In this document: positions 1-6,473 of the stretch, one piece after another | Layout: each line of letters opens with the position of its first letter | Position numbering within the stretch: position 1 is the first letter of the stretch | Assembly (NCBI GenBank): GCA_023150195.1 | Contig: JAKLLI010000019.1 | Location: 1-14,086, forward strand | DNA: 14,086 nucleotides | Direction of reading: 5' to 3' | Source of the DNA: Azonexus sp. | Lineage (GTDB): Bacteria; Pseudomonadota; Gammaproteobacteria; Burkholderiales; Rhodocyclaceae | Notes under the pieces: generated by a model | What the model saw: the letters and a program-made list of their open reading frames with translations, nothing else | Database searches by the model: none | Told to the model about the DNA's origin: nothing | Program-made: the position numbers and the translations under genes

Positions 1-1341
1 CAGGTACGCCTGCACATCGTTGAATTTCGTGGCTTCGAGGCCTTTATCGAGGGACGGCCCTATTGGGAAGTGCCGGTTACGGTGCAGCGCCTGTGCGGTA
101 TTTGCCCGGTGAGCCATCATCTGGCCGCGGTCAAGGCCATGGATTTGATCGCCGGTTATGGTCCACTCACGCCAACGGCCGAAAAACTGCGTCGGCTCAT
201 GCATTACGGCCAGATCGTGCAGTCGCACGCCGTGCATTTTTTCCATCTGGCTTCGCCCGACATCCTGCTCGGCTTCGATAGCGATTTCACCCGGCGCAAC
301 ATCGTCGGGGTTGCGCTGGATTTCCCGGAAATTGCCAAGCAGGGCGTGCTCTTGCGCAAGTATGGCCAGGAGGTGATTCGTCACACCTCGGGCAAGCGCG
401 TGCATGGCACCGGCGCCATCCCCGGCGGCATGAACAAGGCCCTGAGTCAGGCCGAGCGCGATGAGATGGCCAAAGATATCGAGCAGATGATTGCCTGGGC
501 GCAGGCTTCGGTGCACATGGTCAAACGCCTGCACGAGGTGAATCCCGGTTTCTACAACGTGTTTGGTGAGTTTCCTTCCAACATGATGGGGCTGGTGCGG
601 CCGGACGGGGCGCTGGACTACTATCACGGGGCCTTGCGCGCGGTCGACGCCGATGGAAAGGTGATTTTCGATCAGGTCGATTACGCCAACTATCAACAGG
701 TCTTACAGGAAGACATCAAGCCCTGGAGCTACATGAAGTTTCCGCACATCCGTGCGCTCGGGGCGGAAACGGGCTGGTACAAGGTGGGTCCGCTGGGGCG
801 TGTGCAGGCGGCAAGTTTCCTCAGTACGCCGCTGGCCGAGGGGGAGCGGCAGGCGATGATGGCCCTGGGCAACGGCAAGCCGGTGCATGGCACGCTGATG
901 TTCCACTGGGCGCGTTTGATCGAAGTCCTGCATGCACTCGAGATGATCCGCGACTTACTGGACGACCCCGAGTTGCTGGGCGGCGATCTGATGGCGGACA
1001 AGGGGCCGCGCCGCTACGAAGCGGTGGGGGTGATCGAAGCTCCGCGGGGGACACTCTTCCACCACTACCGCGTCGATGACGATGATTTGGTGACGTATTG
1101 CAATCTGATCGTCTCGACCACCAACAATAATCAGGCGATGAACGAAGCGGTGCGCAAGGTGGCCTTGCAGTATCTCGACGGACGCGTCATTACCGAGGGT
1201 TTGCTGAACCATATTGAATGTGCCATCCGGGCTTACGACCCCTGCCTGTCCTGTGCCACCCACGCGCTGGGTAAAATGCCGATGACGGTGGAACTGCTGG
1301 GCCCGGACGGCAACTTGGTGCACGCCCTGAGCCGTTCATGA
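1..1341 (+). CDS. hoxH: [NiFe]-hydrogenase large subunit HoxH, group 3d (5' end outside window)
   Basis: This is the catalytic subunit of the cytoplasmic bidirectional NAD(P)-linked [NiFe] hydrogenase, which carries the Ni-Fe(CN)2CO site and interconverts H2 with protons and electrons. The frame is open from base 1, and 446 residues are visible. The family is usually about 470-490 residues, so roughly 35-40 N-terminal residues are missing. The N-proximal nickel-binding motif RLCGICPVSHH (Cys at in-window residues 32 and 35) and the C-terminal DPCLSCATH motif are both intact. HoxH-type stretches are present: HIVEFRGFEAF, WSYMKFPHI, VGPLGR, and EAPRGTLFHHY followed by NNNQAMN. After the last His of DPCLSCATH there is a 25-residue tail (ALGKMP...), the expected peptide removed during maturation. 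The stop overlaps the start of hoxW by 4 nt. HoxFUY and HoxE-like partners are expected upstream, outside the window. Family recognition is from memory of HoxH sequences, not from a search. Confidence 0.95.
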   Translation, partial: QVRLHIVEFRGFEAFIEGRPYWEVPVTVQRLCGICPVSHHLAAVKAMDLIAGYGPLTPTAEKLRRLMHYGQIVQSHAVHFFHLASPDILLGFDSDFTRRNIVGVALDFPEIAKQGVLLRKYGQEVIRHTSGKRVHGTGAIPGGMNKALSQAERDEMAKDIEQMIAWAQASVHMVKRLHEVNPGFYNVFGEFPSNMMGLVRPDGALDYYHGALRAVDADGKVIFDQVDYANYQQVLQEDIKPWSYMKFPHIRALGAETGWYKVGPLGRVQAASFLSTPLAEGERQAMMALGNGKPVHGTLMFHWARLIEVLHALEMIRDLLDDPELLGGDLMADKGPRRYEAVGVIEAPRGTLFHHYRVDDDDLVTYCNLIVSTTNNNQAMNEAVRKVALQYLDGRVITEGLLNHIECAIRAYDPCLSCATHALGKMPMTVELLGPDGNLVHALSRS

Positions 1342-1850
1342 CCGCGCCGGTGGTGGTTTTTGCCATCGGCAATCCCAGCCGGGGGGACGACGCGCTGGGG
1401 CCGCATCTTTGCGGTCGACTCGTCGAATGGCTCGAAAATGCCGGGCTGGCCGGTGATTTCGAGGTGTTCGAGGATTTTCAGCTCAACATCGAGCATGCGC
1501 TGGATCTGGCCGGACGCAGACTGGCTTTGTTCATCGACGCTGGTACAGGCACGCCGGCCCCCTTCCATTTTTACCCGGTCAGTGCGCAGCGCGAGATCAG
1601 CCACAGCTCACACGCCTTGCCTCCCGAAAGTGTCCTACAGGTCTTTGAGCAGACAATGGGCGGTGAACCGCCGCCGGCCTATGTGCTTTGTGTACGTGGC
1701 GAAGATTTTGCACTGGGGGCGCCCTTGAGCGCCGCAGCAAGGCAGCATGCGGCGGCCGCTTGCGACTTCCTGTTTTCCTTGTGCCAACAGGCCTCAGCGG
1801 CGCACTGGCAAGCCGTGGCTGAACGCGGGATGGTGATGACGGCAAATTGA
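1338..1850 (+). CDS. hoxW: HoxW-type hydrogenase maturation endopeptidase
   Basis: Nickel-dependent endopeptidase of the HycI/HybD/HoxW family. It removes the C-terminal tail of the large subunit once the Ni-Fe cofactor is inserted. The protein has 170 residues, a usual length. The N-terminal GNPSRGDDALG motif (residues 11-21) is the family signature. The three expected nickel-binding positions are D18, D67 (in LALFIDAGTG) and H92 (in SHALPPESVL), assigned by analogy to HybD Glu16, Asp62 and His93. The start codon overlaps the hoxH stop (ATGA at 1338-1341), so translation is probably coupled and the partner is evident. The last ~20 residues extend beyond the recognisable fold and look unremarkable. 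The stop codon lies inside the FNR-like box of the next transcription unit. Confidence 0.93.
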   Translation: MTAPVVVFAIGNPSRGDDALGPHLCGRLVEWLENAGLAGDFEVFEDFQLNIEHALDLAGRRLALFIDAGTGTPAPFHFYPVSAQREISHSSHALPPESVLQVFEQTMGGEPPPAYVLCVRGEDFALGAPLSAAARQHAAAACDFLFSLCQQASAAHWQAVAERGMVMTAN

Positions 1851-1889
1851 TTTGCATCATGGGCATAGTGAGCGCGGGCGGCGCAGAAT
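1847..1889 (+). promoter_or_regulatory. FNR/Anr-type box plus candidate -10, upstream of exported-protein gene
   Basis: TTGATTTGCATCAT at 1847-1860 matches the FNR/Anr/Dnr consensus TTGAT-N4-ATCAA at 9 of 10 positions (the last A is T). A hexamer CAGAAT at 1884-1889 matches TATAAT at 4 of 6. If that hexamer occupies -12 to -7, transcription would start near 1896 and the box centre would sit near -42.5. That is within about one base of the -41.5 spacing of class II FNR activation. A transcript from 1896 would give a 24-nt leader to the ATG at 1920. The box overlaps the hoxW stop codon. What is seen is the match and spacing; binding by an FNR/Anr/Dnr protein is inferred. Confidence 0.55.
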
Positions 1890-1919
1890 GCGCGCTGCAC
1901 GTTGATCCCAAGGGCAGCC

Positions 1920-2624
1920 ATGTTCCAAATCGACTTGTATTTCCTCCGAAAGACATTCGCGGCGACTTCGGTCGCCGTCTTTTTGTCCGGCAGTGCGCTG
2001 GCCGATACGGCTGCTGCCTGGTTCGAACGCTTGCAAGCGCAGCCCGACGCCGGGATCGAAATTACCTTGCCCGTAGCGGTGGGGGAGGTCTTGCGCAGCA
2101 CCCGTGACGGCGAGCGGGTCACGGTGCGTTACCCCATGCAGTTCAACCAGATTGCCGAAGGTTGGAGCTGGCGACCCGGCGCCGATCCTGCGGTCGACGA
2201 CTACTATCACGACAAATTCCTGCCGCTGCAGTCGGTGACCGAAACGCGGGGCGATTACGTGGCGGAAGACAAAATCGGCAGCCCGCAGCGCATGCGTGTG
2301 CAGTGGCGTTACGACTACTTTTTTGCCTTCGATAACCTCTACGATTTTTACCCGCGCAGCGATGACGACGAGGCCGGGTTCTCGGCCACCTTGCCCGCTT
2401 CGGTCGGCGAAGCGCCCGAATTGCGTGCCACCCTGCAAGTCACTCAGCCGGTCACTCGGGAAAGCACGACATTCTGGAAGGCGACCCATGCGCAACCGAA
2501 GGATTTCACGCTGAAAAAACGCTATCTGACGGGCCGCCTGATGTCACTGGCCTTTCATGATCCGGTGACCGGGCAACTGTTGTGCCGAATTCCCGTGGGC
2601 AGTGCGCATTGCGCTGCGCCCTGA
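1920..2624 (+). CDS. Exported protein of unknown function
   Basis: I do not recognise this 234-residue protein. It begins with a typical Sec signal peptide: a basic stretch (LRKTFAATS), a hydrophobic core and an ALA cleavage site near residue 28. The mature part is therefore likely periplasmic or outer-membrane-facing. The mature region is rich in aromatic and acidic residues, with stretches such as DDYYHDKFLP, RYDYFFAFDNLYDFY and RSDDDEAG. It ends in a segment with two cysteines (C222 and C231) that could form a disulfide. No transmembrane segment is seen after the signal. The ATG at 1920 is chosen over an in-frame TTG at 1902 because it has an AGGG ribosome site at 1911-1914, because the signal peptide begins there, and because the likely promoter start lies near 1896. 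An FNR-like promoter suggests expression at low oxygen. It lies downstream of hoxHW but is probably a separate unit. Confidence 0.75.
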   Translation: MFQIDLYFLRKTFAATSVAVFLSGSALADTAAAWFERLQAQPDAGIEITLPVAVGEVLRSTRDGERVTVRYPMQFNQIAEGWSWRPGADPAVDDYYHDKFLPLQSVTETRGDYVAEDKIGSPQRMRVQWRYDYFFAFDNLYDFYPRSDDDEAGFSATLPASVGEAPELRATLQVTQPVTRESTTFWKATHAQPKDFTLKKRYLTGRLMSLAFHDPVTGQLLCRIPVGSAHCAAP

Positions 2625-2630
2625 ATACGC

Positions 2631-3074
2631 TTAGCGGTAAACCAGGACCGGAATTTTGGAGTGGGTCAGCACCTTGTTGGTTTCACTGCCCAGCAAAATG
2701 CTGCTGATGCCGCGTCGACCGTGGGAAGCCATGAAAATCAGGTCGCAACCGGATTTTTCCGCGGCTTCGATGATGGCTTCGTGCGGGAGGTCGCTGACTG
2801 CGCTGAGCGTGGCGCAGGGCACCCCTTCGTCCTGGCAAAGTTTGGCGACCTCGGCAAGAAACTCGCTGGCCTGTTTTTCGGTCATTTCAGCGAATTGCTC
2901 CGGGCTGCTTGGATCGAGCAGCGCGCCTTCGCCAAAATAGGCAATCGGGTATTCCGGCTTGGCGTAAAACGCCGTGACACGGGCACCGGCTTCGCGCGCG
3001 AAGGAGATGGCGCGGCGCATGGTGGAACGGGAGAGCTCCGAGCCGTCGGTCGGAACGAGAATATGCTTGAACAT
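2631..3074 (-). CDS. Universal stress protein (UspA family)
   Basis: A single-domain universal stress protein of 147 residues, the usual length. It is probably a cytoplasmic, dimeric, nucleotide-binding protein made under energy or oxygen stress. The N-terminus MFKHILVPTDGSELS is characteristic, with the adenine-contacting Asp in VPTDGS. Near the C-terminus the ATP-binding signature is present as A-SH-G-x9-G-S (ASHGRRGISSILLGS), so this should be the ATP-binding subclass; the first G of the consensus is A, a common variant. The start has a good Shine-Dalgarno GGAG eight bases upstream on the minus strand. It converges on the exported-protein gene with only 6 nt between stop codons and is divergent from phaC. 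USPs are often under FNR/Anr control in proteobacteria, but only a weak half-matching box is seen upstream here. Confidence 0.95.
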   Translation of the reverse strand: MFKHILVPTDGSELSRSTMRRAISFAREAGARVTAFYAKPEYPIAYFGEGALLDPSSPEQFAEMTEKQASEFLAEVAKLCQDEGVPCATLSAVSDLPHEAIIEAAEKSGCDLIFMASHGRRGISSILLGSETNKVLTHSKIPVLVYR

Positions 3075-3250
3075 GGTGATCTCCAGAATGTTGTGGCGCA
3101 GGTTTGTCGCTCAACCCTTGAGAATCATCCTACGCCATGTCGGAAGGAATTCAAACCATTGTGAAAAGGTCATCTTGCGCGTTTTCGGCTTGCCCACGCG
3201 GTGCTGGATCGCTGTAAGATAGGGCTCGGTTACACAGCCCGGAGAACGGA
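3075..3250. promoter_or_regulatory. Divergent intergenic region between usp and phaC
   Basis: This 176-nt spacer must hold both promoters. On the plus strand a weak sigma-70-like pair may serve phaC: TTGCCC at 3190-3195 and TAAGAT at 3215-3220, with a long 19-nt spacer. Just before the phaC Shine-Dalgarno (GGAG, 3241-3244) a small hairpin can form: GGGCT 3222-3226 with AGCCC 3236-3240. On the usp side a 13-bp palindrome CTCAA-CCC-TTGAG lies at 3110-3122, 36 nt upstream of the usp start. None of these signals is strong, and I see no small gene. Confidence 0.35.
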
Positions 3251-4999
3251 ATGTCTGCGAGTGGTTCAGGACAGCATGGCAGCGTCGATATCAGCAGTTT
3301 GAGTCCCGCCGAGTCGGTGGGGCGTGCCGTCAGCAAGGCACTCGACCCCTATGGCATGACCGGGTCGTTGCTCAATGCCCAGATGGCCTGGTGGATGCAT
3401 CCACTGGAGTTGAGTCGGGCCGTCAATGCCTTGTCCGGCGACGTCATTCGCCTGCAGTCGCATGTGATGCGGCGGGCGATGGGGATTCCATCGACTGACG
3501 TCGTACTTCCGCATGCCGACGATGCGCGTTTTGCCGATCCGGCGTGGACGACCTCCGCCAGCTGGGACATTCTCAAGGAATCCTATCTGGCGCTGACGCA
3601 CCGCCTCGAAGACATGTTGTTCGAAACCCCCGGCCTTTCCGACAAGGAGCGTCGTCGTTCGGCCTTCTGGCTACGCAACTGGTTGAACATGATGGCGCCG
3701 ACCAATTTCTTCTGGACCAACCCGGCGGCGATGGCACGTTGCGTGGATACCCAGGGGGAAAGCCTGCGTCAGGGCATGGAAAATTTCGTTCGCGACGTTA
3801 AGGCCAAGAACATCCTGATGGTCGAGCAGGATGCCTTTACGGTGGGCAAGGATCTGGCCACGACGCCGGGCAAGGTGGTTTTTCGCAACCGCCTGGTGGA
3901 ACTGATTCATTACACGCCGACCACCCCCAAAGTGCGGGCGATGCCCATCGTGATGATCACGCCGTGGATCAACAAGTTCTACATTCTTGACCTGACGGCC
4001 AAGAAAAGCATGGTCAAGTATCTGACTGATCAGGGGTTTTCCGTGTTCATCACGAGCTGGAAGAATCCCGGTGCCGACATGAGCGAGCTGCGTTTCGACG
4101 ATTACCTGTTAGAGGGCGTCAACGAAGTGGTGCGGGTGGCGACCGATTTCTGCAAGGTGCCGCAGGTGCATCTGGTCGGTTACTGCATCGGCGGGACGCT
4201 GGTGTCGACTTACATGGCGTGGGCCAACCGGCATTTCGCCGCCGACCAGATGCCGGTCGCGCACTGGACCTTGTTCACCACGCTCACCGATTTTTCCCAT
4301 CCGGGCGACATCGACGTCTTCATCGACGAATCCTGCATTGATGCCATTGACGAGTCGATGGCGCAGAAGGGTTTTCTGGATGGCGCCGAAATGGCGACCT
4401 CCTTCCGCATGCTGCGCTCCAATACCCTCATCTGGCATTACTGGGTGCACAGCTATCTGTTGGGGGATCCCCTGCTGCCTTTCGATGTCCTGTTCTGGAA
4501 CATGGATACCACGCGCATGCCGCATGCCATGCACAGTTTTTACCTGCGCGAGATGTATCTGCACAACAATCTGGTCAAGCGCGATCATCTCAAGCTGGCT
4601 GGCGAATCCATCGATCTCGACCGCATTGTGCAGCCGCTCTACGCCGTGACCGCCGAGGATGATCACATCGCCCCGTGGAAGCAGTGCTATCGCATCCGCA
4701 AATATGTGAATGTGAAGGCGCCGGTGCGCTTCGCGCTCTCGTCGTCCGGCCATATTTTGGGTATCGTCAATCCGCCGGTGAATCCGCCCAAGCGAACGTA
4801 CCGGGTGGCGGATGCCGAGCGCAACGAACATTGGGAACAATGGCACGAGCGCACCGAACCGCAATCCGGCACTTGGTGGGAAGACTGGACCCGCTGGCTC
4901 AACGAGCGCACCGGGGAACTGGTCGATGCCTATCCCACAAGCCGTCGCAACTATCTTTCGCTCGGCGATGCGCCGGGGACTTACGTGCTGGAAAAATGA
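3251..4999 (+). CDS. phaC: Class I poly(3-hydroxyalkanoate) synthase PhaC
   Basis: Polymerises (R)-3-hydroxyacyl-CoA into PHA on the surface of storage granules. The protein has 582 residues, close to class I enzymes such as the 589-residue Cupriavidus PhaC, with an N-terminal PhaC_N region followed by an alpha/beta-hydrolase-like catalytic domain. The lipase-like box is GYCIGG with nucleophile C312. The rest of the catalytic triad is D471 in EDDHIAPW and H501 in SSGHILGIVNPP. Other family stretches are TPWINKFYILDL, FITSWKNPG and WHYWVHSYLLGDP. The ATG at 3251 has GGAG at 3241-3244. No phaA, phaB or ordinary phasin gene is adjacent. The 3' end overlaps the MCP-tip-like gene by 4 nt (ATGA), so the two are likely translated together. 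Class I is favoured over class II by length and sequence; substrate chain length cannot be read from the sequence. Confidence 0.96.
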   Translation: MSASGSGQHGSVDISSLSPAESVGRAVSKALDPYGMTGSLLNAQMAWWMHPLELSRAVNALSGDVIRLQSHVMRRAMGIPSTDVVLPHADDARFADPAWTTSASWDILKESYLALTHRLEDMLFETPGLSDKERRRSAFWLRNWLNMMAPTNFFWTNPAAMARCVDTQGESLRQGMENFVRDVKAKNILMVEQDAFTVGKDLATTPGKVVFRNRLVELIHYTPTTPKVRAMPIVMITPWINKFYILDLTAKKSMVKYLTDQGFSVFITSWKNPGADMSELRFDDYLLEGVNEVVRVATDFCKVPQVHLVGYCIGGTLVSTYMAWANRHFAADQMPVAHWTLFTTLTDFSHPGDIDVFIDESCIDAIDESMAQKGFLDGAEMATSFRMLRSNTLIWHYWVHSYLLGDPLLPFDVLFWNMDTTRMPHAMHSFYLREMYLHNNLVKRDHLKLAGESIDLDRIVQPLYAVTAEDDHIAPWKQCYRIRKYVNVKAPVRFALSSSGHILGIVNPPVNPPKRTYRVADAERNEHWEQWHERTEPQSGTWWEDWTRWLNERTGELVDAYPTSRRNYLSLGDAPGTYVLEK

Positions 5000-5619
5000 C
5001 CATGACGAACGCGTTGACCGTAGCTGGCAAACCTCAGGCGGGGGCCGACCTGTTGCGCATTGTGCGCATCAACGAAGAAATCAAGGCCGTGGTCGGGGTG
5101 GCCTTCAAGATCAATATCATGGCCTTGAATGCCATTTTTCTGGCCAAGCGGGCTGGAACCACGGCCCTGGGTTTTGGCGTGCTGTCCAATGAGTTGCGGG
5201 TCTTCTCCCAGGACCTGCGCACCTGCATGGGCTCGCTCACCGATCTGATCCACCGCTGCGTCAATGAGGTGTCGCTGGTGTTGCAGGATATCCGCCACAC
5301 CAAGTTGTTGCGGGACGCGGTGGATTTGTCGGCCAACCCGGCTGGACAGGCGATTTTGCAGCGTCGTGAAGCCGGTAATGCCGAGCACCGTTCGCGGCTG
5401 GGCGCCTTGCGTCGCCAGTTGCAGCGCTCGCTGGAGGATGCTTTCCGGCTGGTCGAACTCGGTGGCGTGCTGGCCAAGTCGGCCAAGATCGAGGCCGCTT
5501 ACGGCCAGGCATTCGCGGGTCCGCTGGCGCAAGTGTCGGGCGAATTCGACGGCATCGTGGAAGAGATCCGTAATTCCCTGCAGGCTTTGCGCCGCTCAGC
5601 CTTTTTTTCCGATCAATAA
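4996..5619 (+). CDS. Soluble protein with degenerate MCP signalling-tip (chemotaxis-like)
   Basis: A 207-residue, largely helical protein with no signal peptide or membrane segment. Residues about 28-75 align by eye with the conserved hairpin tip of methyl-accepting chemotaxis proteins. VAFKINIMALNA matches IAFQTNxLALNA, KRAG matches ARAG, and GFGVLSNELRVFS matches GFAVVAxEVRxLA. The usual acidic residues (xEAARAGE) and the Arg of GRGF are absent here, so CheA/CheW contacts may be altered. The remainder (about 95-200) is predicted coiled coil or amphipathic helix. There is no sensory domain. The start at 4996 overlaps the phaC stop (ATGA) and has GGAA just upstream; the ATG at 5002 is an alternative. 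It is followed after 27 nt by the ODP-type di-iron gene, suggesting that the ODP is its sensor partner. An alternative reading is a PHA-granule-associated helical protein, given the phaC coupling. Confidence 0.7.
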   Translation: MTMTNALTVAGKPQAGADLLRIVRINEEIKAVVGVAFKINIMALNAIFLAKRAGTTALGFGVLSNELRVFSQDLRTCMGSLTDLIHRCVNEVSLVLQDIRHTKLLRDAVDLSANPAGQAILQRREAGNAEHRSRLGALRRQLQRSLEDAFRLVELGGVLAKSAKIEAAYGQAFAGPLAQVSGEFDGIVEEIRNSLQALRRSAFFSDQ

Positions 5620-5646
5620 AACCAATCGTTTCGAAGGGGACGTCGC

Positions 5647-6387
5647 GTGAAGAAAACGAATGTCATTTATCAGGATGGCGATCACAAATGGGTGGCCATT
5701 GTTCGCGATCCCGAGCGTCCGGGCCATCTGGTGGATACCAATGAATATCTGGTGACGCATGGCGGGGCGGGCATTCTGCTCGATCCGGGCGGGGCGGAGG
5801 TTTTTCCGGCGGTGTTCTCGGCCTTGTCTTCCGAATTCGATCCAACGGCGCTCAGCGCCGTGTTTGCTTCGCATCAGGACCCGGATATCTGTTCTTCGCT
5901 GGCGCTGTGGCTGGAATTCAATCCGGGCATGCGTTGCTACGTCAGCTGGCTATGGAGCAGTTTCGTGCCACATTTCGGGGGAACGGCGGAAACCTTCGCC
6001 TGCATCCCCGACGAAGGCATGGAAATCTCCCTGAATGGCCTGCAGTTGCAGGCGGTGCCGGCGCATTATCTGCATTCTTCAGGCAATTTCCATTTGTACG
6101 ACCGCCAGGCCAAGATTCTCTTCTCGGGGGATGTGGGCGCCGCCTTGTTGCCGGCCGACCAGGACGGCCTGTTTGTCGAGAATTTCGATGCGCACATCAA
6201 GCATGCGGAAGGCTTCCATCGGCGCTGGATGGGTTCCAACGAAGCCAAGCGGCGCTGGTGCGAGCGCGTGGCGCAAATGGACATCGACATGCTCTGCCCA
6301 CAGCATGGCGCGATTTACCGGGGAGCCGATGTGCATCGCTTCATCAGCTGGTTCGATGATTTGCAGGTGGGCATCGTCGGCAGTTGA
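5647..6387 (+). CDS. ODP-type oxygen-binding di-iron protein (metallo-beta-lactamase fold)
   Basis: A 246-residue protein of the flavodiiron-like metallo-beta-lactamase family that lacks the flavodoxin domain. Stand-alone members include ODP, an oxygen/iron sensor described for Treponema denticola chemotaxis. Likely metal ligands by position are H76, D78 and D80 in SHQDPDI, H143 in HYLHSSGNFH, D162 in LFSGDVGA, and H220 in LCPQHGAIYRG. The canonical HxExDH motif here reads HxDxD-Ile, so the sixth-position His is missing, which favours O2 binding or sensing over NO/O2 reduction or hydrolysis. The start is GTG at 5647 with AGGGGA at 5635-5640. It lies 27 nt after the MCP-tip-like gene and is probably co-transcribed with it and with phaC. 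The name ODP-like is from recognition of the motif spacing; a plain MBL hydrolase is less likely because the ligand pattern is of the flavodiiron type. Confidence 0.8.
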   Translation: MKKTNVIYQDGDHKWVAIVRDPERPGHLVDTNEYLVTHGGAGILLDPGGAEVFPAVFSALSSEFDPTALSAVFASHQDPDICSSLALWLEFNPGMRCYVSWLWSSFVPHFGGTAETFACIPDEGMEISLNGLQLQAVPAHYLHSSGNFHLYDRQAKILFSGDVGAALLPADQDGLFVENFDAHIKHAEGFHRRWMGSNEAKRRWCERVAQMDIDMLCPQHGAIYRGADVHRFISWFDDLQVGIVGS

Positions 6388-6399
6388 TCCGCGTGCTTG

Positions 6400-6440
6400 T
6401 TGATGCCGATCAAGGTTTGGGCGCAGCGGGAAACCGACAA
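6400..6440 (+). promoter_or_regulatory. Perfect FNR/Dnr box with class II-like -10, upstream of HHE operon
   Basis: TTGATGCCGATCAA at 6400-6413 is a perfect TTGAT-N4-ATCAA box. GACAAT at 6435-6440 matches TATAAT at 4 of 6. Placing it at -12 to -7 gives a start near 6447 and a box centre at about -40.5, close to the -41.5 of class II FNR-family promoters. The spacing to the HHE ATG at 6474 leaves a short leader. FNR, Anr and the NO-responsive Dnr/Nnr share this motif, so the sequence alone cannot say which regulator acts. The NO/O2-related genes downstream fit either. The site supports 6474, not an upstream TTG, as the HHE start. Confidence 0.72.
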
Positions 6441-6458
6441 TCCGGTTTCGCCCAAACC
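6414..6458. repeat. Nested inverted repeat between ODP and HHE genes
   Basis: The outer arms GGTTTGGGCG (6414-6423) and CGCCCAAACC (6449-6458) are perfectly complementary. Inside them AAACCG (6431-6436) pairs with CGGTTT (6443-6448) around a 6-nt loop. Together they form a 16-bp stem with a 7-nt one-sided bulge. It has no trailing T-tract, so it is not a standard terminator. It starts directly after the FNR-type box and covers the predicted -10 and start point. It could be an operator, an RNA structure in read-through transcripts from phaC, or a REP-like element. Confidence 0.7.
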
Positions 6459-6473
6459 GATCTGGATACGCTC

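Noticed and set aside
1902..1919. TTG start at 1902 for the exported protein
   Set aside because: The ATG at 1920 has a better ribosome site and begins the signal peptide. The predicted transcript start is only 6 nt before 1902.
2596..2624. GC-rich hairpin at the end of the exported-protein gene as a terminator
   Set aside because: The stem is interrupted, lies in coding sequence and has no T-tract after it.
3118..3131. Possible FNR box TTGAG-AATC-ATCCT upstream of the universal stress gene
   Set aside because: It matches only 7 of 10 consensus positions, with one half-site degraded and no good -10 at class II distance.
4675..4995. In-frame upward extension of the MCP-tip-like gene into phaC
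   Set aside because: That stretch is antiparallel in meaning to the conserved PhaC C-terminus. The start at 4996 has the ATGA coupling and a GGAA site.
6384..6473. TTG start at 6384 that would lengthen the HHE protein by 30 residues
   Set aside because: The extension would translate the perfect FNR box and the inverted repeat and adds no recognisable protein. The ATG at 6474 gives a standard HHE domain.
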